NCBI RefSeq assembly: GCF_001894745.1
Contig: NZ_BBYF01000004.1
Location: 409,365 to 473,364, forward strand
Direction of reading: 5' to 3'
DNA length: 64,000 nucleotides
DNA from: Paenibacillus sp. NAIST15-1
GTDB taxonomy: Bacteria > Bacillota > Bacilli > Paenibacillales > Paenibacillaceae
Shown here one piece after another: positions 34,573 to 43,932 of this stretch. The translations under genes and the position numbers were made by a program. How positions within the stretch are numbered: the first letter of the stretch is position 1; every line of letters begins with the position of its first letter. Below the pieces are notes generated by a model. The model did no database searches. It saw only the letters and a program-made list of their open reading frames with translations, and was not told where the DNA came from.

Positions 34573-35361
34573 ATGTCCACCGCTACAACGACTTCGGCGC
34601 CTGTATTATTTCTTGCACATGGATCGCCGCTCATCGCCATTCAGGAGAATGACTATACTCAATTTTTAGCTCAATTTGCCAAGGATCTGCCTGTAAAGCC
34701 AACTGCCTTCGTCGTATTCACTGCACATTGGGAAGTGGAATCCAGCACGCGAATAACGTACACGGACGATACCTACCACACCATTCATGACTTCGGTCCG
34801 TGGTGGATGGATGAGATGTTCGCCGTACAATATCCTGCTAAGGGAAATAAAGAGCTGGCTCTCCGCATCCACAATCTATTGAGCCAACACGATATCCAGA
34901 GTGAGCTGGATGCCGAGCGAGGGCTTGACCATGGCACATGGTCCTTGCTCAAGCAGTTCGATCCGAACGCCTCCACTCCTGTCGTACAGTTGTCAGTAAA
35001 CCCGAATCTGAGCGCTAAGGAACAATTCTTGATTGGCCGTGCCATTCGGGAGCTGCAGCATGAAGGTGTGCTCATTATCGGAAGCGGCGTGACCGTTCAC
35101 AATCTAAGCCTGCATAGTGACGTAACAGAATCATGGGCGCTGGAATTCGACGATTGGCTGATCGACAACATTGAACGCAAAGACTATGAAGCGCTATTCA
35201 ACTATGCCGAAGACGCTCCCTACGCGAAGCTTGCTGTGCCTACACCGGAGCATTTCGTTCCGATCCTGATCGCACTAGGAAGCGGAGAACCAGAACGCGA
35301 GGCTAAGGTCATCTACCGAGATTATGCAGGTCTGCTTAGCTATTTGTGCTATCAATTCTGA
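34573..35361 (+). CDS. ygiD: DODA-type extradiol dioxygenase (YgiD-like)
   Basis: A 262-residue LigB-superfamily class III extradiol dioxygenase of the 4,5-DOPA dioxygenase group. Likely metal and active-site residues are visible: LFLAHGSPLI (His near 17), FTAHWEVES (His near 52), GLDHGTWSLL (His near 118) and GSGVTVHNL (His near 178). In YgiD the enzyme opens catecholic rings with Zn or Fe. It is 35 bases after the ABC ATPase gene, with its own AAAGGAAGGTG site, so it may be cotranscribed; a metabolic link is unclear. Confidence 0.88.
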   Translation: MSTATTTSAPVLFLAHGSPLIAIQENDYTQFLAQFAKDLPVKPTAFVVFTAHWEVESSTRITYTDDTYHTIHDFGPWWMDEMFAVQYPAKGNKELALRIHNLLSQHDIQSELDAERGLDHGTWSLLKQFDPNASTPVVQLSVNPNLSAKEQFLIGRAIRELQHEGVLIIGSGVTVHNLSLHSDVTESWALEFDDWLIDNIERKDYEALFNYAEDAPYAKLAVPTPEHFVPILIALGSGEPEREAKVIYRDYAGLLSYLCYQF

Positions 35362-35449
35362 GCTAGGCCTGAGGGTATCTGCGGACGGTCTTGTTTACAC
35401 GCCATATTGACCATATTGAATAATTTTAAACGAAATGGAGGCGATGAAG

Positions 35450-35773
35450 ATGGCGGATTGGTCGCGAGTACTGCCATTTACCCCTGAATCAGCGGAGCTT
35501 ATCCCTGAAGCGATCGGAATCTTTGTGTTCCTGACGAAGCAGCTGGACAATCGGATGTACAAAGTCCTCTATGTGGAACAGACTGCGAATTTGCGTGCAC
35601 GCTATCTCGATTACGTGAATGGAGAAGAGCCGTATCTGCTTGAACATGCCGTAAACTATCGATACGTTATCGAGCCCCAGCAAGAAGCGCGTGATGCGGA
35701 AGAGAGGCTTGTGCTTACTGAAGGTTCCCCCACATTGAACTTGATTAGAAGCGGTTCTCTATCCATCATCTAA
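35450..35773 (+). CDS. Small GIY-YIG-like protein
   Basis: A 107-residue protein with a GIY-YIG-like pattern: AIGIFVFLTKQ (GIY-like strand), then MYKVLYVEQTANLRARYLDY (YIG-like element with the usual QT-NLR helix) and a distal DAEERLV carrying a possible catalytic Glu. The second motif has Glu where Gly is usual, so activity is doubtful. The start is ATG 35450, eight bases from GGAGG; upstream in-frame ATGs at 35435 and 35444 overlap that site. It follows the dioxygenase by 88 bases. Confidence 0.65.
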   Translation: MADWSRVLPFTPESAELIPEAIGIFVFLTKQLDNRMYKVLYVEQTANLRARYLDYVNGEEPYLLEHAVNYRYVIEPQQEARDAEERLVLTEGSPTLNLIRSGSLSII

Positions 35774-35811
35774 TCACGCCCATTCACCCTCGTATCATCC
35801 TCCGTCGAACA

Positions 35812-35840
35812 AAGGCCTGCTCTCATGGGTAGGCCTTCTC
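35812..35840 (+). terminator. Intrinsic terminator downstream of the GIY-YIG-like gene
   Basis: AAGGCCT (35812-35818) pairs with AGGCCTT (35831-35837), 12-base loop, followed by CTCG; T tract weak. Confidence 0.5.
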
Positions 35841-35960
35841 GCGTATGGGAAGAGGGCATCCTCCTTCCCCAAAGCATCCCTTTCAAGGTACTGAAACTGA
35901 TATACGATAACGAACAAGCATAATCGCATGCAATCCACTTCCTCTATCCAACATGACAAA

Positions 35961-35988
35961 GGCTGCCCTCTATGACGAGAAGACAGCC
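35961..35988 (-). terminator. Probable terminator of the sugar ABC operon
   Basis: On the minus strand GGCTG pairs with CAGCC with additional imperfect internal pairing, followed by TTTGTC. It lies about 35 bases beyond the permease stop. Confidence 0.5.
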
Positions 35989-36020
35989 CTTTCCCTAATT
36001 CTAGCTATTTGCTAAATCGA

Positions 36021-36851
36021 TTACCCCTTAACGCTTCCTGCTGTCACACCTTCAATAATTTGCTTCTGCAGAACACCATAAATGACAATGACAGGCACAA
36101 CGCTGATCGTAATGGCTGCAGTGAGCGCCCCGTAGTTCATATTGAACTTGTCGGCAAAGGATACGACTGCAACCGGCAGCGTACGCAGCTCCTGATCGGA
36201 CAAGAACAGGTTCGCCATAATGTACTCGTTCCAGTGGCTGATGAAGTTCAAAATAAAGACCGTGACGAGAGTTGGCATCGTCAATGGGATAATGATACGG
36301 CGCAGCAATCCGTAAGTGGACAGTCCATCCATAACCCCTGCTTCTTCAAGCTCTGTCGGAATCGACTTGAGGAAGGCAGCGATGACGAACGTCGTTAAAG
36401 GGATGCCGAATGCCGCATACGGAATCATCAGGGCGAACGGCGTGTTGTAGATGCCGAAGTCCTTAATCATCATATACAGTGGTATAAGCAGCGATGCGGG
36501 TGGAATGAGGATCGACAGTAGCAGGAGCCCCATTACGAGCTTGCTTAGAGACGGGAACCTCATCCGTGTAACTGCATAAGCAATCGCTGTAGAGAGAAGT
36601 ATGGTCGCGGTCGTCGCGATCACGCTAATGTATAAGCTGTTCACGAAGTACCGGCCTATATGTGCACTCGACAAGGCATTATCATAATTGTCCCAGCTTA
36701 ACTTCGCTGGCAATCCCCAAGGATTATTGAAGATCTCTGTATTGTCCTTAAAGGAAGAGAGCACAACGAACAATATAGGGAAAATAACGATGACTACGTA
36801 GATGAGAAGCACGGCATGAGACAGAATACGCTTGGATCGATAAGCCCTCAT
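36021..36851 (-). CDS. Carbohydrate ABC transporter permease, MalG type
   Basis: A 276-residue inner-membrane permease with six helices. The N-terminus has LLIYVVIVIFPILFVVLSSF, and the EAA loop is ELEEAGVMDGLSTYGLLRRI. The C-terminus (ILEGVTAGSVKG-like) is standard for MalG-type sugar permeases. Its ATG overlaps the stop of the MalF-type gene. It belongs with the permease and binding-protein genes upstream to one sugar importer without its own ATPase, as usual for MsmX/UgpC-type shared ATPases. Confidence 0.92.
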   Translation of the reverse strand: MRAYRSKRILSHAVLLIYVVIVIFPILFVVLSSFKDNTEIFNNPWGLPAKLSWDNYDNALSSAHIGRYFVNSLYISVIATTATILLSTAIAYAVTRMRFPSLSKLVMGLLLLSILIPPASLLIPLYMMIKDFGIYNTPFALMIPYAAFGIPLTTFVIAAFLKSIPTELEEAGVMDGLSTYGLLRRIIIPLTMPTLVTVFILNFISHWNEYIMANLFLSDQELRTLPVAVVSFADKFNMNYGALTAAITISVVPVIVIYGVLQKQIIEGVTAGSVKG

Positions 36852-37738
36852 TAGTATTCCGCCTCCTTCGACGTCTTCTTGTTAATGATATGGTAAATGA
36901 GCGAGAGAATTGCGGTAAATACCGTAATGATGATCGCAATGGCATTCGCATAACCGAAGTCGCCAAGCGCATATGCCTGCTGATACATGTACGTCGCCAT
37001 AACTTCAGAGCTGCCGAATGGCCCGCCGTTAGTCATGATGAGTACAATATCCAGCGCCTTCATGGCACCCGTGATGGAGAGCAGCATCGTTACTACAATG
37101 ACTGGGCGAATGAGCGGAATGGTTAGCAGCCATGCCTTGCGCCAGCCGACCGCACCATCTATTTCTCCAGCCTCCAACATTTCCTTCGGAATCGCGAATA
37201 TACCCGCCAACACAAGGACAATGTAGAATCCTGTCCATTGCCAAGCATTGGTCACGAGTACGGACAGCATTGCGGTATTCTCATCCCCCAGCCACAATCT
37301 TGTCCATGTATCGAGGCCGACTGCTTTCAAGATTTGATTGAGCAGACCTGCATCGGGAGAATAAATGAACTGCCAAATAACCGCAATCGAAGCGGTTGAG
37401 AGGATACTCGGCATAAATACAGTCAGCTTGTAGAAATCAAGCATCCGCCTTACACCACTGACCAATATGGAGACGAACACAATAATGGGTACCTGAATGA
37501 ATACGGAGAAAGACACAAAATAAATATTGTTCTTGAACGCGATCCAAAACTTCTCATCAGACAATGCCTTGGCGAAGTTATCGAATCCGTTAAAGACTGG
37601 CTCCGTAATGCCGTCCCAACTCGTTACGGAATATTGAAGCGACTTGAATAGAGGCACTAAATAGAACGTAATGTAAAGTGCCAGTGCCGGAACTACAAAC
37701 AGAAAGAAAGCGACACGATTCCGGAGTATCTTGTTCAT
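36851..37738 (-). CDS. Carbohydrate ABC transporter permease, MalF type
   Basis: A 295-residue permease with six to seven helices. Motifs: FFLFVVPALALYITFYLVPL, SVTSWDGITEP and the EAA loop EMLEAGEIDGAVGWRKAWLL. It pairs with the following MalG-type gene. A 223-base gap separates it from the binding-protein gene; that gap holds no gene I can recognise. Confidence 0.92.
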   Translation of the reverse strand: MNKILRNRVAFFLFVVPALALYITFYLVPLFKSLQYSVTSWDGITEPVFNGFDNFAKALSDEKFWIAFKNNIYFVSFSVFIQVPIIVFVSILVSGVRRMLDFYKLTVFMPSILSTASIAVIWQFIYSPDAGLLNQILKAVGLDTWTRLWLGDENTAMLSVLVTNAWQWTGFYIVLVLAGIFAIPKEMLEAGEIDGAVGWRKAWLLTIPLIRPVIVVTMLLSITGAMKALDIVLIMTNGGPFGSSEVMATYMYQQAYALGDFGYANAIAIIITVFTAILSLIYHIINKKTSKEAEY

Positions 37739-37961
37739 GATTCACATCTCCCATTATCCGGTGAGCGTGGGGCCATAACCGGGACAAAATGATAGGAAAA
37801 CACCTGCTGGAGTCCGTTCATAGATGAAGACTGCCTGATCAGCTGCTATTTCTTCCTGGTCAGAGCTGTAATGCCTAACGAACCAGCATGTACGCATCAA
37901 CCCTGATAAGAAAGGGGAACCACAGCGCTGCTGCGGCCCCCAACTATGCAATACGACGAGA

Positions 37962-39347
37962 TTATTTCCCTTCCTTATTGCCCTTTTCTTGTGCTTGCTG
38001 CATACGCTCAGCTGCCTTCTCAGGCGTGAGCTTGCCGCCAAGAACCTCTTGTACCGTTTGCTCCAATGTTACCTTCACACTCTTCTGTACGAGCGCATCA
38101 AATGCCGGGAATGCACCTTTTGCAGAGCCTTGCGATTCGCCGAGCGCCTTCACTAATTCCGTACCACCCTCGACACCGCTCACACCCTTCATTGCAGGAA
38201 TACGGCTGGATTCAACGAGACTGCGTTTTTGTTCCTCGATCGTGTATAGATTTTTAATGAATGCTTTAACGGCCTTCAGCTCATTGTCCTTCAGCGTAGC
38301 GGAGAAGCCATATCCGTTCGACCAACCGCCATTGATCAAGCCGTCGCCAGGTCCGCCAACATCAGGCATGCGGAAGAATCCAGCTACATCCTTCACTGTA
38401 GAAGTATCTCCTGTAATTGCATTCGCTGCCCAGCTGCCATCGAACAGCATCGCAGCCTTGCCTGTATAGAAATTCGCTTGACCTTGCGGATACTTGAGAC
38501 CAAGTACGTTCGGGTCAATATAGCCTTTATTTTTGAAATCTTGAATGCGCTTAAATGTCTCGATGATTGCTGGATCTGTCCACTTTGTCTTTCCGGATGC
38601 AAAGCCTTCTTGCAGCTCTGGCCCGCCCAAGCCGACGAACAGGGAGTTCACAAGCATGTTGGCTGCCCAGCCATCCCCTGCGCCTGAGCCCAACGCGATT
38701 GGTGTAATACCTTTTGCTTTCAAGGCTTCACACACTTTGATCAATTCATCCCATGTCTTAGGCACTTCTACGCCCGCATCCTTGAACAGTTTTTGGTTGT
38801 AGAAGAAGCCTTCAATATAACCAGCCTCAGGGAGGCCATAAATTTTACCGTCCACTGTAAATTCCCTTAAGTTGAAGAATGCATCCTTCAAGCCCAGTTC
38901 ATCCAAAATCCCAGTCAAATCAAGCAAACGTCCTGCCTTAGAGTACTTCACCGTGTCATCGCCACCGAACAGGTTGAAGATCGGAGGCTGTGTACCGGCA
39001 GACATCTCCGCCTTCAGCTTCACGTCGCGGTTAACTGTATCCTCTACCCCGTCCAACTTGAACTTCAAGCCAGGAACATCCTGTTCTGTCTTCGCTACAA
39101 CATCCTCCAGCTGCTTCAGCGTCGCTTTCGCAGTGTCACGGACGTTGATGTGACGAATGACCATGGAGAATTCTTCAACCTTCTCCTCTTTAGCAGGTTC
39201 TTGCTTCGCAGGCTCCTGCGGTGTTGTCGTTGTTGCCTGCTCCTTCGCTGGTTCAGCCGGTTTCCCCGCATCTTTACTGCCGCAACCAGACAAAGCCATC
39301 ATGCCCATCAAGGTGATAATCATTAACAACATCAAGCTTTTTTTCAT
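37962..39347 (-). CDS. Carbohydrate ABC transporter substrate-binding lipoprotein
   Basis: A 461-residue family-1 solute-binding protein. The signal peptide ends in the lipobox ALSGC (Cys near residue 21) and is followed by a Glu/Pro/Thr-rich linker. The binding fold includes TPITLGSGAGDGWAANMLVN-like and FYTGKAAMLFDGSWAANAI segments. The ATG at 39347 has GGGAGTG seven bases upstream; an earlier in-frame ATG has no site. The promoter region carries tandem cre-like sites, implying catabolite control. The sugar is unknown. Confidence 0.9.
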   Translation of the reverse strand: MKKSLMLLMIITLMGMMALSGCGSKDAGKPAEPAKEQATTTTPQEPAKQEPAKEEKVEEFSMVIRHINVRDTAKATLKQLEDVVAKTEQDVPGLKFKLDGVEDTVNRDVKLKAEMSAGTQPPIFNLFGGDDTVKYSKAGRLLDLTGILDELGLKDAFFNLREFTVDGKIYGLPEAGYIEGFFYNQKLFKDAGVEVPKTWDELIKVCEALKAKGITPIALGSGAGDGWAANMLVNSLFVGLGGPELQEGFASGKTKWTDPAIIETFKRIQDFKNKGYIDPNVLGLKYPQGQANFYTGKAAMLFDGSWAANAITGDTSTVKDVAGFFRMPDVGGPGDGLINGGWSNGYGFSATLKDNELKAVKAFIKNLYTIEEQKRSLVESSRIPAMKGVSGVEGGTELVKALGESQGSAKGAFPAFDALVQKSVKVTLEQTVQEVLGGKLTPEKAAERMQQAQEKGNKEGK

Positions 39348-39616
39348 CTCATAACACTCCCGCATGTTCAAATTTGTCCAAGCCTAAAAAAATGGCACTA
39401 TCCTACCATTCAAGCTTCTGCGTATCTTGGAGTTAGCGAAATGAGGCTGTATCTTGTTGACTGTTGTTGGTATAACCCTCTTTTGAATTGTTACGGTGGA
39501 TATTACAAAGTCATTGTGGCAGCGATCACCTCCTTGCCAGAATGAAAAGCGGAATGAAATATGATCATGATGTAGGCGAATGCTACCGAGAAGTTGTAAA
39601 AGTGTGGTCTGGCAAT

Positions 39617-39671
39617 AATTAAAGCGCTTTCGAAAGGAGTGAGAACTCGATTAATTAAAGCGCTTACGAAA
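39617..39671. promoter_or_regulatory. Tandem cre-like (CcpA) sites
   Basis: AATTAAAGCGCTTTCGAAA (39617-39635) and AATTAAAGCGCTTACGAAA (39653-39671) are 18/19 identical, 36 bases apart. Each centres on AAAGCGCTT, the core of a CcpA site. They lie about 270 bases before the binding-protein start. The remainder of 39372-39703 shows nothing more that I can name. Confidence 0.6.
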
Positions 39672-39703
39672 CTGGGTATGCCCTATACGGTGATGAGGAT
39701 AAG

Positions 39704-39985
39704 ATGAATGTCTATTCGGGAAAAAGTAAATTTGGATGTGAATATAAGAATGGATATGCGGTAGTACCGGAACTACTCGTGGCTGGTGATGCAGGCTCGA
39801 TAACTACTAGGTCTAATTGCTTACATTGTAGAGGGATACAGGATGCTACTACAAGGGTGAATTCCTCTACTCGAGGGATAAATTTAACGAAAATGGAGCC
39901 TATATTAGCTATAAATGAGCAGAGCACTTCCCATATGCCTAAGAGTGAACGGCTTATGTCAGCCTACTCATCTCTACAGAAGTAA
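39704..39985 (+). CDS. Doubtful 93-residue ORF
   Basis: An open frame of 93 codons with a weak GAGGATAAG site before its ATG. The residue pattern (MNVYSGKSKFGCEYKNGYAV, many Ser/Thr) matches no family I know, and it has no transmembrane or signal segment. It ends just before a terminator that serves the opposite strand. It may be a real small protein, but the evidence is only openness. Confidence 0.2.
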   Translation: MNVYSGKSKFGCEYKNGYAVVPELLVAGDAGSITTRSNCLHCRGIQDATTRVNSSTRGINLTKMEPILAINEQSTSHMPKSERLMSAYSSLQK

Positions 39986-39991
39986 ACGAAA

Positions 39992-40017
39992 TAAGCCATC
40001 CCTAGAGAGGAATGGCT
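39992..40017 (-). terminator. Terminator of the Bax-inhibitor gene
   Basis: On the minus strand AAGCCAT pairs with ATGGCTT around a short imperfect CC/GG core, followed by ATTTCG. Confidence 0.55.
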
Positions 40018-40037
40018 TAAAAATACAAGCAGACCTA

Positions 40038-40778
40038 TTAATCTCGGTTAGCGATCTTGGCAAGCAAACGAATAATCTCAATGTACAGCCATACAAGCGT
40101 CACGAGCAATCCGAATGCACCATACCACTCCATATACTTTGGAGCGCCCTGTTCCGCACCTTCTTCAATCAAATTAAAGTCAAGAATGAAGTTCAATGCT
40201 GCAATGATGATGATAACGACAGATATTCCAATGCCTATAAGCGAGCTCTCGTGCAAATAAGGAATGGTAATACCGAAAAATCCCAAAATAAAGCTGAACA
40301 AGTAGACAAGGGCAACTCCTGCTGTCGCCGTAATGACACCTTTACGGAATCCGTCTGTCGCCTTGATTAGCCCAAGTCTGTACACCAGCAGCATGCCCAT
40401 GAATACGCACATTGTCAGCAATACTGCCTGAAGGGTGATTCCTCCTTGCCATGCTTCGAACCTTGCAGATATAGCACCTAAGAAAAGTCCCTTGGCTATC
40501 GCATAAATCGGCGTAAGGAACGGGGCCGTTGTCGGAACAAAGCTGATAATAAGTGCTAGAATCGCGCCGCCTATTACTCCACCTATTAAATATGGATTCA
40601 TATTGTATCCATTCGCGAACATGGTCCACGATATGACTGCCGCTCCAACAAGCAGCGCCAGTGCCATGAACGATTTATTGACGGTACCGCCGATCGTCAT
40701 TCGTTCTTGATTTTCATAGTTACCCTGATTTGCAAACGTTTCTTCATTAAGTGTTGGATTTCCGCTACGTCCGATCAA
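40038..40778 (-). CDS. Bax inhibitor-1/YccA-family membrane protein
   Basis: A 246-residue protein with seven transmembrane helices in the pattern of bacterial BI-1 proteins (Bax1-I type), for example IYAIAKGLFLGAISARFEAW and the last conserved acidic stretch ALNFILDFNLIEEGAEQGAP, where acidic residues form the calcium/proton site in YetJ. The start is TTG 40778, nine bases after AGGAGG; the open frame extends to an ATG at 40808 without a site. It stands alone and its role in Firmicutes is unclear. Confidence 0.87.
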   Translation of the reverse strand: MIGRSGNPTLNEETFANQGNYENQERMTIGGTVNKSFMALALLVGAAVISWTMFANGYNMNPYLIGGVIGGAILALIISFVPTTAPFLTPIYAIAKGLFLGAISARFEAWQGGITLQAVLLTMCVFMGMLLVYRLGLIKATDGFRKGVITATAGVALVYLFSFILGFFGITIPYLHESSLIGIGISVVIIIIAALNFILDFNLIEEGAEQGAPKYMEWYGAFGLLVTLVWLYIEIIRLLAKIANRD

Positions 40779-40926
40779 ATGAATAGACCTCCTAATTATT
40801 GGTTTCACCTATTGTATCATATGCATGTCAATCAGCCTATATGGGTTATTGGATGAATCATGTAAACCTCTTAAAGTCCTAACCACGAGAGGTGAATCTA
40901 CTTATTTTTCTACACGTATAGATGCA

Positions 40927-40957
40927 CAAAAAAAGTGCAGCAATGATCTCTGCACCT
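40927..40957 (-). terminator. Intrinsic terminator of the DNA methyltransferase gene
   Basis: GTGCAG (40935-40940) pairs with CTGCAC (40950-40955), nine-base loop, followed on the minus strand by seven Ts. Confidence 0.8.
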
Positions 40958-40993
40958 TGAAGTCCTTATAGGCCATATAAGAAGAAACCCATG

Positions 40994-42133
40994 TTACCTG
41001 CTTGCTGTTGCTTCCATTGGATTCGCTTCTTGTATCTCTGTAATGCGCTCAAGCAGCTGCATGATCGAACTGCCCAGCACTCTTGCAAGACGGACGGGAA
41101 CTGCATTTCCAATCTGCGTATATTGCTGAGATAATGTGCCTGCTACATGATATTCCTTCGGGAATTCTTGCAGGGCAATGTATTCCTCAATGCTTATCGG
41201 ACGATCCTCATACGGGTGTCCGAGATTCGTACTCTTCTGAATGGGCGAGGTCAGCAGCGTTGGGGCTGGCCGATCGATCCATAGGCGCCGATAGAAGCCT
41301 ACCTTGCCTCCGCCCGACTCATAGGCGCCGCCCATAGCCAGTTCTACGAACTCTTCGGGCAAGCTTCGCCAGTTGCCTCCACCCTGCGGAATCATGTGCA
41401 TGTAATACAATCTCTCCGGTGAATACCGAGGGTAATGGTGCTCTTCTACGTTCAAGTCGCGCAAGACATCTCCAAGCGTCACCCATCTCAACAGCCCTTC
41501 GCCGCCCTCAGCGTCATGTGTCTTGGCGGGAAACGCATATGTTGTACTCAAGTCCTTGCGTACGCCGACAAAGAATACCCGCTCCCTCGACTGAGGAACC
41601 CCGTAATCAGCTGCTTTCAGCAGTTCATAGGTCACATTGTATTCATGGAAATGCTGGAGCAAATGTGCGAGCGCACTGCCGGGCATCTCCTCCGGCTCAA
41701 GCGGAGCATGCTCCTCTCCCCGCTGGCGGAGCGGTCTGTGTTTCAAAGAAGCAGACAGCAGTCCGCGCACATTTTCCAATAGAAAAACCTTGGGGCGTGT
41801 CTCCTCCACCAGCTGCGCGAACTTCAACATCGCATTACCGCGCGGATCTTCAAATGCCTGCCTTTTACCCGCCGTGCTGAATGATTGACAAGGACTGCCG
41901 CCGAACATAAGGTCAATGTCCTGTCCCTCATCCAAGCCTGCCTCTCGATAGATGCGCTCCCGAGAATAGTCCGAAATATCGCCTTCGACCACATTCATAT
42001 CCGGATAGTTTGCCCGAAGCGTCTCACAAAAGATAGGTTCTATTTCAAGTGATAGTTTAATATCGAAGCCTGCCTGGTGAATGCCTGTATCGAGTCCACC
42101 AGCACCTGCAAAAAAGGAAATTGCCGTTGCCAT
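40994..42133 (-). CDS. DNA (cytosine-5) methyltransferase
   Basis: A 379-residue m5C methyltransferase. Motif I FFAGAGGLDTGIHQAGF, motif IV GGSPCQSFSTAGKR (catalytic Cys), motif VI ENVRGLLSA, motif VIII DYGVPQSRERVFFVGV and motif X GNAVPVRLARVLG are in the normal order. A variable region at about 230-310 holds target recognition. No restriction enzyme or specificity gene is adjacent, so it is solitary; the target sequence cannot be read from the gene. The ATG at 42133 follows GAGGTGG; a GTG at 42142 overlaps that site. Confidence 0.92.
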   Translation of the reverse strand: MATAISFFAGAGGLDTGIHQAGFDIKLSLEIEPIFCETLRANYPDMNVVEGDISDYSRERIYREAGLDEGQDIDLMFGGSPCQSFSTAGKRQAFEDPRGNAMLKFAQLVEETRPKVFLLENVRGLLSASLKHRPLRQRGEEHAPLEPEEMPGSALAHLLQHFHEYNVTYELLKAADYGVPQSRERVFFVGVRKDLSTTYAFPAKTHDAEGGEGLLRWVTLGDVLRDLNVEEHHYPRYSPERLYYMHMIPQGGGNWRSLPEEFVELAMGGAYESGGGKVGFYRRLWIDRPAPTLLTSPIQKSTNLGHPYEDRPISIEEYIALQEFPKEYHVAGTLSQQYTQIGNAVPVRLARVLGSSIMQLLERITEIQEANPMEATASR

Positions 42134-42372
42134 AATAGCCACCTCAACCTGTTGTTCTACCTCGTATTATACCATCTCCCTCCTGACAGGTCCATGAGCA
42201 TAACCGACTTGTGCTTGTTTATTATTTGGCAGTTCCCGCCGCTTCCATGATCAAGTGGTATAGTGGAAAGACAACGTCGTACGACGAGTGCAGATCACTT
42301 GTGAAGCACCGATCTTAGCGTAGGCGAATATCCTGCCTGTAAGTTTACAAAGTCACAGGAGGATGTCTTGCC

Positions 42373-43272
42373 ATGATTCCGATGATTCCTTATTACAGCT
42401 ACGAAACGCAATGTCGCCAAGTCCCCCTTACCTTCCCGCCGCAGCATCAGAATGTGCAGCCAGGACTTGAATATTTGATGCACCCTCTGCCAATTTCCGA
42501 TAATCCAGGTTACAAAGGCAGCGGCAAACTGGCGGGCAAGGTAGCGATTATTACTGGTGGTGACAGCGGCATCGGACGTGCTGTTGCAATCGGATTTGCC
42601 AAGGAAGGAGCAGACGTTGCAATCGCCTATCTATACGAGCGTGTAGATGCAGAGGCAACCCGCCAAATGGTTGAAAGCTATGGAGCGCGATGCTTGCTGC
42701 TTGAAGTCGATCTCCGTCAGCCAGCACACTGCCAAGAGGTCGTCCGCAGAACAATCGAACACTATGGTCGGCTTGATGTGCTTGTGCTGAACCAAGGCGT
42801 TCAGTTTCCTCAGGAAAGTTTGCTCTGCATTTCTGACGAACAGCTGGAAAATACGTTCCGCACGAACATATTCCCAATGTTTTATTTGACCAGAGCCGCC
42901 CTGCCTCATCTTCAGCCGGGATGCTCCATCATCTCAACCGCTTCTGTAACCGCATATGCAGGCGCTCCATTGCTAGTTGATTATTCCTCTACCAAAGGGG
43001 CCGTCGTATCCTTCACACGTTCATTATCACTGCAGCTTGTTGATAAAGGCATACGCGTCAATGCTGTCGCTCCGGGCCCGATATGGACGCCGCTTACCGT
43101 ATCCAGTTACTCAGCTGACTATGTCTCAACCTTTGGACGCGACACCCCAATGAGACGTGCCGGACAGCCATTTGAACTTGCACCGACTTATATTTATTTA
43201 GCTTCCGATGATTCCTCCTATGTCACAGGTCAGGTGCTTCATGTAAATGGAGGTATCATGACTGAAAGCTGA
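42373..43272 (+). CDS. Short-chain dehydrogenase/reductase (YghA/YhdF type)
   Basis: A 299-residue SDR with an N-terminal extension of about 50 residues. NAD(P) site: VAIITGGDSGIGRAVAIGFA; active-site motif YSSTKGAVVSF with Tyr and Lys; the usual Ser in IISTASVTAY. The extended SDRs of this group are general-stress proteins in Bacillus (YdaD, YhdF). In place of the usual NNAG after beta-4 it has LVLNQGV, where Gly-Ala is replaced by Gln-Gly. The ATG follows AGGAGGA. The gene stands alone. Confidence 0.88.
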   Translation: MIPMIPYYSYETQCRQVPLTFPPQHQNVQPGLEYLMHPLPISDNPGYKGSGKLAGKVAIITGGDSGIGRAVAIGFAKEGADVAIAYLYERVDAEATRQMVESYGARCLLLEVDLRQPAHCQEVVRRTIEHYGRLDVLVLNQGVQFPQESLLCISDEQLENTFRTNIFPMFYLTRAALPHLQPGCSIISTASVTAYAGAPLLVDYSSTKGAVVSFTRSLSLQLVDKGIRVNAVAPGPIWTPLTVSSYSADYVSTFGRDTPMRRAGQPFELAPTYIYLASDDSSYVTGQVLHVNGGIMTES

Positions 43273-43364
43273 GCATACGTAGAACAACGTTGTCAGCGTG
43301 ACACTCCCGTCGCTCTGCGATGCCCAATTCAACCCATACAAATTGAATAGCGAACACAATAAAA

Positions 43365-43391
43365 CCCACCTGTGACAGTCGTCTAGGTGGG
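43365..43391. terminator. Intrinsic terminator, bidirectional
   Basis: CCCACCT (43365-43371) pairs with AGGTGGG (43385-43391) in a stem between convergent genes; followed by CTTTACATTTT on the plus strand and by TTTT on the minus strand. Confidence 0.7.
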
Positions 43392-43414
43392 CTTTACATT
43401 TTCGCATAGCTCGC

Positions 43415-43756
43415 TTATATCTTTTTTACAAACTCAGACTTCAGCTTCATGGCACCAAAGCCATCGATTTTGCAATCAATATCATGATCGCCGTCAACAA
43501 GGCGAATATTTTTCACCTTTGTTCCGATTTTGATCACGGAAGAGCTTCCCTTTACCTTCAAATCCTTAATGACGGATACCGTGTCTCCGTCGTTCAATAT
43601 ATTGCCGTTCGCATCGCGAATGACCTTGTCATCTTCCGAATGGCTAGCATCTGCATTCGCAGACCACTCGTGCCCGCATTCCGGGCATACCAACATATTG
43701 CGATCCTCATACGTATATTCCGATTGGCAGGAAGGGCAGTTAGGCAAATTAGACAT
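43415..43756 (-). CDS. PhnA/YjdM zinc-ribbon protein
   Basis: A 113-residue protein of the PhnA (YjdM) family. The N-terminal zinc ribbon has [20 protein letters not shown] with the second pair in CPECGHEW, followed by a small domain ([20 protein letters not shown], then [13 protein letters not shown]). The name comes from the alkylphosphonate operon, but the protein is not needed for phosphonate use; the function is unknown. It stands alone and ends at a terminator. Confidence 0.88.
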   Translation of the reverse strand: MSNLPNCPSCQSEYTYEDRNMLVCPECGHEWSANADASHSEDDKVIRDANGNILNDGDTVSVIKDLKVKGSSSVIKIGTKVKNIRLVDGDHDIDCKIDGFGAMKLKSEFVKKI

Positions 43757-43932
43757 GTTTCATATCTCCATTCATTCTATATTTTCAAATCAGTAAGCTC
43801 TAAGTATATGGGATTGATGGCAAGGATTCCACTATATATGGGATTTGTCCGGAATCTGTAAAATATGCACGCCCATTGCAGTAGCTCTGTAGAAGACGTA
43901 GATTGAGGCGTTCCCTACTCGAAAATCGAACA

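Noticed and set aside
37739..37961. A small gene or riboswitch in the gap between binding-protein and permease genes
   Set aside because: I found no ribosome site, aptamer core or clear hairpin; only an ordinary intercistronic gap.
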